From positions 6,262,001 through 6,326,000 of the forward strand of contig NZ_RKQF01000001.1 in NCBI RefSeq assembly GCF_003814875.1: DNA of 64,000 nt. Reading direction: 5' to 3'. The stretch's first letter is position 1; the number at the start of each line of letters is the position of its first letter. The notes under the pieces were generated by a model. That model did no database searches, had not been told where the DNA came from, and worked only from the letters and a program-made list of their open reading frames with translations. Below are positions 59,505 to 64,000 of the stretch, one piece after another. This DNA is from Streptomyces sp. Ag109_O5-1 (GTDB lineage: Bacteria; Actinomycetota; Actinomycetes; Streptomycetales; Streptomycetaceae). The position numbers were made by a program, and so were the translations under genes.

Positions 59505-61031
59505 ATGCGAACCGACTCTTCTCCCGGCACCCTGCCGGCGCGGGAGCACCTCCCGGCCGGAAACGCCGGTACGCCTGTCCTGGACGTAGTGATCCCCGTC
59601 TACAACGAGGAGAAGGACCTCGGGCCATGCGTCCTCAGACTGCATGACCACCTCAAGCGCACCTTCCCGTACGCCTTCCGCATCACGATCGCGGACAACG
59701 CGTCCACCGACACCACCCCCCAGGTGGCGCAGCGGCTTGAGGCGGAGATCCCCCAGGTCAACTCGTTCCGGCTGGAGCAGAAGGGCCGCGGCCGGGCGCT
59801 GCGGACCGTCTGGTCCGCCTCGGACGCACCGATCCTCGCCTACATGGACGTCGACCTGTCGACCGACCTGAACGCGCTGCTGCCGCTGGTGGCGCCGCTC
59901 ATCTCCGGCCACTCCGACCTGGCGATCGGTTCCCGGCTGGCCCGCTCGTCGCGCGTGGTGCGCGGCGCCAAGCGGGAGTTCATCAGCCGCACGTACAACC
60001 TGATCCTGCGCGGCTCGCTGCAGGCCCGCTTCTCGGACGCACAGTGCGGCTTCAAGGCGATCCGGCGCGATGTCGCACAGGGGCTGCTGCCGATGGTCGA
60101 GGACACCGGCTGGTTCTTCGACACCGAGATGCTGGTGATCGCCGAGCGGGCGGGGCTGCGCATCCACGAGGTGCCCGTCGACTGGGTCGACGACCCGAAC
60201 TCGACCGTGCACATCGTGAAGACGGCCACCGACGACCTCAAGGGCGTGTGGCGGGTCGGCAAGGCACTGGCCACCGGTTCGCTGCCGTTGGACCGGATCG
60301 CCCGCCCGTTCGGCGACGACCCGCGCGACCGCGACATCCAGGACGTGCCGAAGGGCCTGGCCCAGCAGCTCGTCGGGTTCTGCGTGGTCGGCGGCCTGTC
60401 GACCCTCTTCTACCTGGTCCTCTACAGCGCCTTCCGCTCCTTCTCCGGTTCGCAGCTCGCCAACGCGCTCGCGCTGCTGGTCTCCGCGGTCGCCAACACC
60501 GCCGCCAACCGGCGCCTCACCTTCGGGGTGCGCGGCCGGGGCGGGGCGGTCCGGCACCAGGCACAGGGCCTGGTCGTCTTCGGTATCGGCCTCGCGCTCA
60601 CCAGTGGTTCCCTCGCCGCCCTGAACGCGGCGAGCAGCGACCCCGCGCACTCCACCGAGCTGGCGGTGCTGATCGCCGCCAACCTCGCGGCGACCGTCCT
60701 GCGCTTCCTGCTCTTCCGCGCCTGGGTCTTCCCGGACCGTGACACCGCCGGCCGGCCGGAGCCGTCCTCGTCCACGGTGGTGGCCGCGCACAACCCGTCG
60801 TCCCAGACCTGCACGACCGGCGGATACCAGGCGTACCAGCCGCAGCCGTACCAGCCGCAGGGCCCGCTCCCGCAGCGCATCCCGCTGCCACAGCAGCAGC
60901 CCTACGCGCAGGGCGGCACCACGACCACCCAGTTCCGCGCCGGTGAAGCCGCGGACGGCACCTGGAGGGACAGCACCATGCAGCTGCACCCGGTGCACCC
61001 CCACGACACCGACCCGGGGGACCCCCGATGA
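59505..61031 (+). CDS. GT2 glycosyltransferase fused to GtrA domain
   Basis: This 508-residue protein has a GT2 dolichyl-phosphate-mannose-synthase-like domain (VVIPVYNEEKDLGPC, ADNASTDTTPQV, MDVDLSTDLNAL). A GtrA-type four-span membrane domain follows (about 290-430), then a Gln/Pro/Tyr-rich tail. It likely makes or flips a polyprenyl-phosphate sugar for the next enzyme, a GT39-type transferase (ATGA overlap). Confidence 0.92.
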   Translation: MRTDSSPGTLPAREHLPAGNAGTPVLDVVIPVYNEEKDLGPCVLRLHDHLKRTFPYAFRITIADNASTDTTPQVAQRLEAEIPQVNSFRLEQKGRGRALRTVWSASDAPILAYMDVDLSTDLNALLPLVAPLISGHSDLAIGSRLARSSRVVRGAKREFISRTYNLILRGSLQARFSDAQCGFKAIRRDVAQGLLPMVEDTGWFFDTEMLVIAERAGLRIHEVPVDWVDDPNSTVHIVKTATDDLKGVWRVGKALATGSLPLDRIARPFGDDPRDRDIQDVPKGLAQQLVGFCVVGGLSTLFYLVLYSAFRSFSGSQLANALALLVSAVANTAANRRLTFGVRGRGGAVRHQAQGLVVFGIGLALTSGSLAALNAASSDPAHSTELAVLIAANLAATVLRFLLFRAWVFPDRDTAGRPEPSSSTVVAAHNPSSQTCTTGGYQAYQPQPYQPQGPLPQRIPLPQQQPYAQGGTTTTQFRAGEAADGTWRDSTMQLHPVHPHDTDPGDPR

Positions 61032-63328
61032 GCACCCACACCGACCATCCGGCCCAGTGGGGCCCGCCCCCCACGTCTCCCCCGGCGCCGTACCCGCCCG
61101 AGGCCCGCCCTGAGGCACCGGCGCCCGAGTCGGGCGAGCCCGCGCAGCCCTTCGTACGGAGACTGTGGCGCGGCCGTCCCGAGGACCCGCGCTGGGTGCG
61201 CCCGGCCTTCCTCGGCCTGCTGGCCGCGACCCTCCTGCTCTACCTGTACAACCTGAGCGCCTCCGGCTACGCCAACTCCTTCTACTCGGCGGCCGTGCAG
61301 GCGGGCAGCAAGTCCTGGAAGGCCTTCTTCTTCGGCTCGCTGGACGCAGGCAACGCGATCACCGTCGACAAGCCCCCGGCCTCGCTGTGGCCGATGGAGC
61401 TGTCGGTCCGGATCTTCGGCCTCAACTCCTGGGCGATCCTCGCCCCCGAGGTCCTCATGGGCGTCGCGACGGTCGCCGTCGTGTACGCGGGTGTGCGCCG
61501 CCGGTTCAGCCCTGCCGCCGGTCTGATCGCGGGCGCGGTGCTCGCGCTCACTCCGGTCGCGGCGCTGATGTTCCGGTTCAACAACCCGGACGCGATGCTG
61601 GCGCTGCTGATGGCGGTCGCCTGCTACATGGTGGTCCGCGCGGTCGAGGACGGCCGGACGAAGTGGCTGGTGTGGGCCGGGGCCGCGATCGGCTTCGCGT
61701 TCCTCGCCAAGACCCTCCAGGCCATCCTGATCCTGCCGCCGCTCGCGATCGTGTACGCGGTCTGCGCGCCGGTGTCGGTGAAGAAGCGGTTCGGCCAGCT
61801 GGCGGTCGCCACCGGCGCGCTCGTCGTCTCCGGCGGCTGGTGGGTCACGATCGTCGAGCTGTGGCCCGCCTCCTCCCGCCCGTACATCGGCGGCTCGCAG
61901 GACAACAGCTTCCTGTCGCTGACCTTCGGCTACAACGGCTTCGGCCGCCTCAGCGGCAACGAGACCGGCAGTGTCGGCGGCGGTGGCGGCGGCAACGGCA
62001 GCACCGGCCAGTGGGGCGCGACCGGCTGGAACCGGATGTTCAACTCCGAGATCGGCGGCCAGATCTCCTGGCTGCTGCCTTCCGCGCTGATCCTCCTGAT
62101 CGCCGGCCTGGTGGCCACGCGCAAACTCAAGCGGACCTCGGCGACCCGCGCAGCGTTCCTGGTCTGGGGCGGCTCGTTGCTGATCACCATGGTCGTCTTC
62201 AGCTACATGGCGGGCATCTTCCACCAGTACTACACGGTGGCCCTGGCCCCCTACCTGGCGGCCGTGATCGGTATGGGCGCCGACCAGCTGTGGAAGCAGC
62301 GCGCCGAGCTGTGGGCGTCGATCACCCTCGCCGCGTCCGTGGTCGCGGCCGCGGTCTGGGGCTACGTCCTGCTCAACCGCACCTCGGACTACCTGCCCTG
62401 GCTGAAGTACCTGGTCCTGATCGGCGGTCTGGCCGCCGCGCTCGGCCTGGTCTTCGCGGGCCGGATCAGCCGTCAGCTCGCCCTCGGGGCGGCGGCGGTG
62501 GGCCTGGTGGCCGCGCTGGCCGGCCCGACCGCGTACACCCTCAGCACCCTCCAGACGGGCCACACCGGCTCCATCGTCACGGCCGGCCCGGCCGGCGCGA
62601 GCATGATGGGCGGTGGCCCCGGCGGCGGTGGCGGTATGCGCGGCGGCATGGGCGGCGGTGGCGGCTTCGGCCAGAACCAGCAGGGCCAGAACGGCCAGAG
62701 CCAGAACGGCAACGGCAGCACCCAGAACGGCCAGCAGGGCTTCCCCGGCGGCGGCATGGGCGGCAACGGCAACAGCACCGGTGGTACCGGTGGCTTCGGC
62801 GGCGGTATGCCGGGCCAGAACGGCCAGAGCCAGAACGGCAACGGCAGCACCCAGAACCAGCAGGGCAACGGCACCACCCGGAACGGGAACGGCTTCCCCG
62901 GCGGCGGTCAGATGGGCGACGGCGGCGGCATGGGCGGCGGCGGTGGCGTCGGCGGCCTGCTGAACGGCGCGACCGTCAGCTCCCAGGCCAAGAAGCTGCT
63001 GGAGAAGGACTCGTCCAAGTACACCTGGGTCGCCGCGGCCATCGGCGCCCAGAACGCGGCGAGCTACCAGCTCTCCACCGGCGACCCGGTGATGGCGATC
63101 GGCGGCTTCAACGGCACCGACCCGTCCCCGACCCTGGCCCAGTTCAAGAAGTACGTGGCGGACGGCAAGATCCACTACTTCATCTCGTCCGGCAGCGGCG
63201 GCGGCATGGGCGGCAGCAGCAGCGGCACGTCCTCGCAGATCACCTCATGGGTCGAGAAGAACTTCAAGAAGGTGACGGTGGGTTCGGCCACCTTCTACGA
63301 CCTCACGCAGAAGGCGAGCAGCAGCTGA
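61028..63328 (+). CDS. GT39-type polytopic mannosyltransferase with Gly/Asn/Gln-rich insert
   Basis: This 766-residue protein has about 11-13 membrane segments and the ArnT/PMT type loop GSLDAGNAITVDKPPASLW near the N-terminus. After the last segments there is an extracellular part with a long Gly/Asn/Gln/Ser-rich region (about 525-640) containing a 46-bp direct duplication, followed by a folded C-terminal domain (VSSQAKKLLEKDSSKYTWV to the end). It should transfer a sugar from a polyprenyl phosphate outside the membrane. Confidence 0.9.
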   Translation: MSTHTDHPAQWGPPPTSPPAPYPPEARPEAPAPESGEPAQPFVRRLWRGRPEDPRWVRPAFLGLLAATLLLYLYNLSASGYANSFYSAAVQAGSKSWKAFFFGSLDAGNAITVDKPPASLWPMELSVRIFGLNSWAILAPEVLMGVATVAVVYAGVRRRFSPAAGLIAGAVLALTPVAALMFRFNNPDAMLALLMAVACYMVVRAVEDGRTKWLVWAGAAIGFAFLAKTLQAILILPPLAIVYAVCAPVSVKKRFGQLAVATGALVVSGGWWVTIVELWPASSRPYIGGSQDNSFLSLTFGYNGFGRLSGNETGSVGGGGGGNGSTGQWGATGWNRMFNSEIGGQISWLLPSALILLIAGLVATRKLKRTSATRAAFLVWGGSLLITMVVFSYMAGIFHQYYTVALAPYLAAVIGMGADQLWKQRAELWASITLAASVVAAAVWGYVLLNRTSDYLPWLKYLVLIGGLAAALGLVFAGRISRQLALGAAAVGLVAALAGPTAYTLSTLQTGHTGSIVTAGPAGASMMGGGPGGGGGMRGGMGGGGGFGQNQQGQNGQSQNGNGSTQNGQQGFPGGGMGGNGNSTGGTGGFGGGMPGQNGQSQNGNGSTQNQQGNGTTRNGNGFPGGGQMGDGGGMGGGGGVGGLLNGATVSSQAKKLLEKDSSKYTWVAAAIGAQNAASYQLSTGDPVMAIGGFNGTDPSPTLAQFKKYVADGKIHYFISSGSGGGMGGSSSGTSSQITSWVEKNFKKVTVGSATFYDLTQKASSS
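62683..62857 (+). repeat. 46-bp direct duplication in the GT39-type gene
   Basis: 62683-62728 and 62812-62857 are identical over 46 bp (each begins GGGCCAGAACGG and ends CACCCAGAAC). They encode Gly-Gln-Asn-Gly-Gln-Ser-Gln-Asn units. Confidence 0.95.
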
Positions 63329-63358
63329 CGGCCGGCTGAGCGACGCAGGGACCGACCC

Positions 63359-63386
63359 GAGGGCGGTGGCTTCGGCCACCGCCCTC
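63359..63386. terminator. Terminator of the two-component/glycosyltransferase operon
   Basis: GAGGGCGGTGGC (63359-63370) pairs perfectly with 63375-63386 around a TTCG tetraloop. Confidence 0.93.
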
Positions 63387-63407
63387 TGCCGTGCCCACGG
63401 GAAATGC

Positions 63408-63445
63408 GTTGTACGCCGTACAGGACGTCTTCTACGGTGTACAAC
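63408..63445 (+). promoter_or_regulatory. Large inverted repeat over the MFS start
   Basis: GTTGTACGCCGTA (63408-63420) and TACGGTGTACAAC (63433-63445) are complementary at 12 of 13 positions with a 12-nt spacer. The right arm ends one base before the ATG. This is a typical TetR-family operator. Confidence 0.8.
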
Positions 63446-64000
63446 ATGACTTCAAAGGGCCACCCCCAGCGCTGGCTGATCCTCGGTGTCATCTGCCTCG
63501 CGCAGCTCACCGTGCTGCTCGACAACACCGTCCTGAACGTGGCCATCCCCTCCCTCACCCGGGAGCTGCACGCGGCCACCGCCGACATCCAGTGGATGAT
63601 CAACGCGTACTCGCTCGTCCAGTCCGGCCTGCTCCTGACTGCGGGCAGCGCGGCCGACCGCTACGGCCGCAAGAAGCTGCTCATCGCGGGCCTGGCCCTG
63701 TTCGGCGCGGGTTCGCTGGCTGCGGGCCTGGCCGACACCACCGGCCAGTTGATCGCGGCGCGGGCCGGCATGGGCGTGGGCGGCGCACTGCTTCTCACCA
63801 CCACCCTGGCCGTGGCGATGCAGATCTTCACCCCCGACGAGCACCCCAAGGCCATCGGCATCTGGAGCGCCGTCAACGCGCTGGGCTTCGCCGCCGGTCC
63901 GCTGATCGGCGGGTTCATGCTCAACCACTTCTGGTGGGGCGCGATCTTCCTGGTCAACCTCCCGGTCGCGGCGCTGGCCCTGGCGGCGGTCGTGGTCCTG
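63446..64000 (+). CDS. MFS drug exporter, N-terminal part (cut by window edge)
   Basis: The 185 visible residues start at ATG 63446: MTSKGHPQRWLILGVICLAQ, LDNTVLNVAIPSLTREL (the DHA2 motif), motif A SAADRYGRKKLLIAG and GFAAGPLIGGFMLNHFWWG. It belongs to the 14-span drug:H+ antiporter type. A TetR-like operator covers its start; the regulator is probably just beyond the right edge. Confidence 0.9.
   Translation, partial: MTSKGHPQRWLILGVICLAQLTVLLDNTVLNVAIPSLTRELHAATADIQWMINAYSLVQSGLLLTAGSAADRYGRKKLLIAGLALFGAGSLAAGLADTTGQLIAARAGMGVGGALLLTTTLAVAMQIFTPDEHPKAIGIWSAVNALGFAAGPLIGGFMLNHFWWGAIFLVNLPVAALALAAVVVL

Overview
The window reads as a chromosomal segment of a Streptomyces. Base composition is very GC-rich, third codon positions are almost all G or C, GTG and TTG starts are common, and gene order matches the extracytoplasmic copper (DtpA/ECuC/Sco) region and its neighbours as known from S. 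lividans and S. coelicolor. This is inferred from the sequence; no database was searched.

Left chromosomal part (1-34403). A minus-strand copper-delivery operon (Sco, ECuC lipoprotein, CopC-CopD fusion, Tat-exported Dyp peroxidase DtpA, cut by the left edge) sits beside YcnI and a His/Met-rich membrane protein. Next come housekeeping and signalling genes: two RsbW-like ATP-binding proteins, GNAT, a Tat-exported dioxygenase-like protein, a CitG homologue with a TTA codon, Xaa-Pro aminopeptidase, a degenerate PP2C, two Prim-Pol homologues, DUF5926, GDPD, an HtrA protease and tRNA-Ser(TGA). A five-gene acyl-CoA operon at 21499-26258 matches, gene for gene, the mycobacterial igr module that removes the last three carbons of a steroid side chain. 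A SigE-type sigma factor, an acyl-CoA ligase behind a perfect palindrome, a 1332-residue pseudokinase/double-receiver protein, an SSI-type protease inhibitor and tRNA-Ser(GCT) follow.

Mobile region (34404-48434). tRNA-Arg(ACG) has collected three elements in tandem. Four copies of a 43-bp sequence (anticodon loop to 3' end of the tRNA) stand at 34435, 38252, 42593 and 48392 and delimit elements A, B and C. Each left junction has the same order: att copy, terminator hairpin, a pair of short direct repeats, then an integrase gene pointing back at the att. Each element has its own repeat word, present as a pair near both ends (TTGACGGC, TACAGCAAC, TGACATCAAC), as expected for integrase arm sites. 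All three integrases are broken in different ways, including replacement of the catalytic Tyr by His in C, so the array looks frozen. Cargo: an H-type lectin protein, a secreted protein and a coiled-coil membrane protein in A; an ATPase fragment and a PAS/GAF/PP2C phosphatase in B; a Tat-exported FAD oxidase, an IS256-family insertion and a GTGACGC iteron field in C.

Right chromosomal part (48435-64000). An MFS exporter and GH15 hydrolase operon with a MarR regulator, a BRO-N protein with heptad repeats, DUF2797 and DUF3291 proteins and a small secreted protein lead to a four-gene operon (OmpR-type regulator, sensor kinase, GT2-GtrA glycosyltransferase, GT39-type mannosyltransferase). The window ends inside an MFS drug exporter whose start lies under a large inverted repeat.
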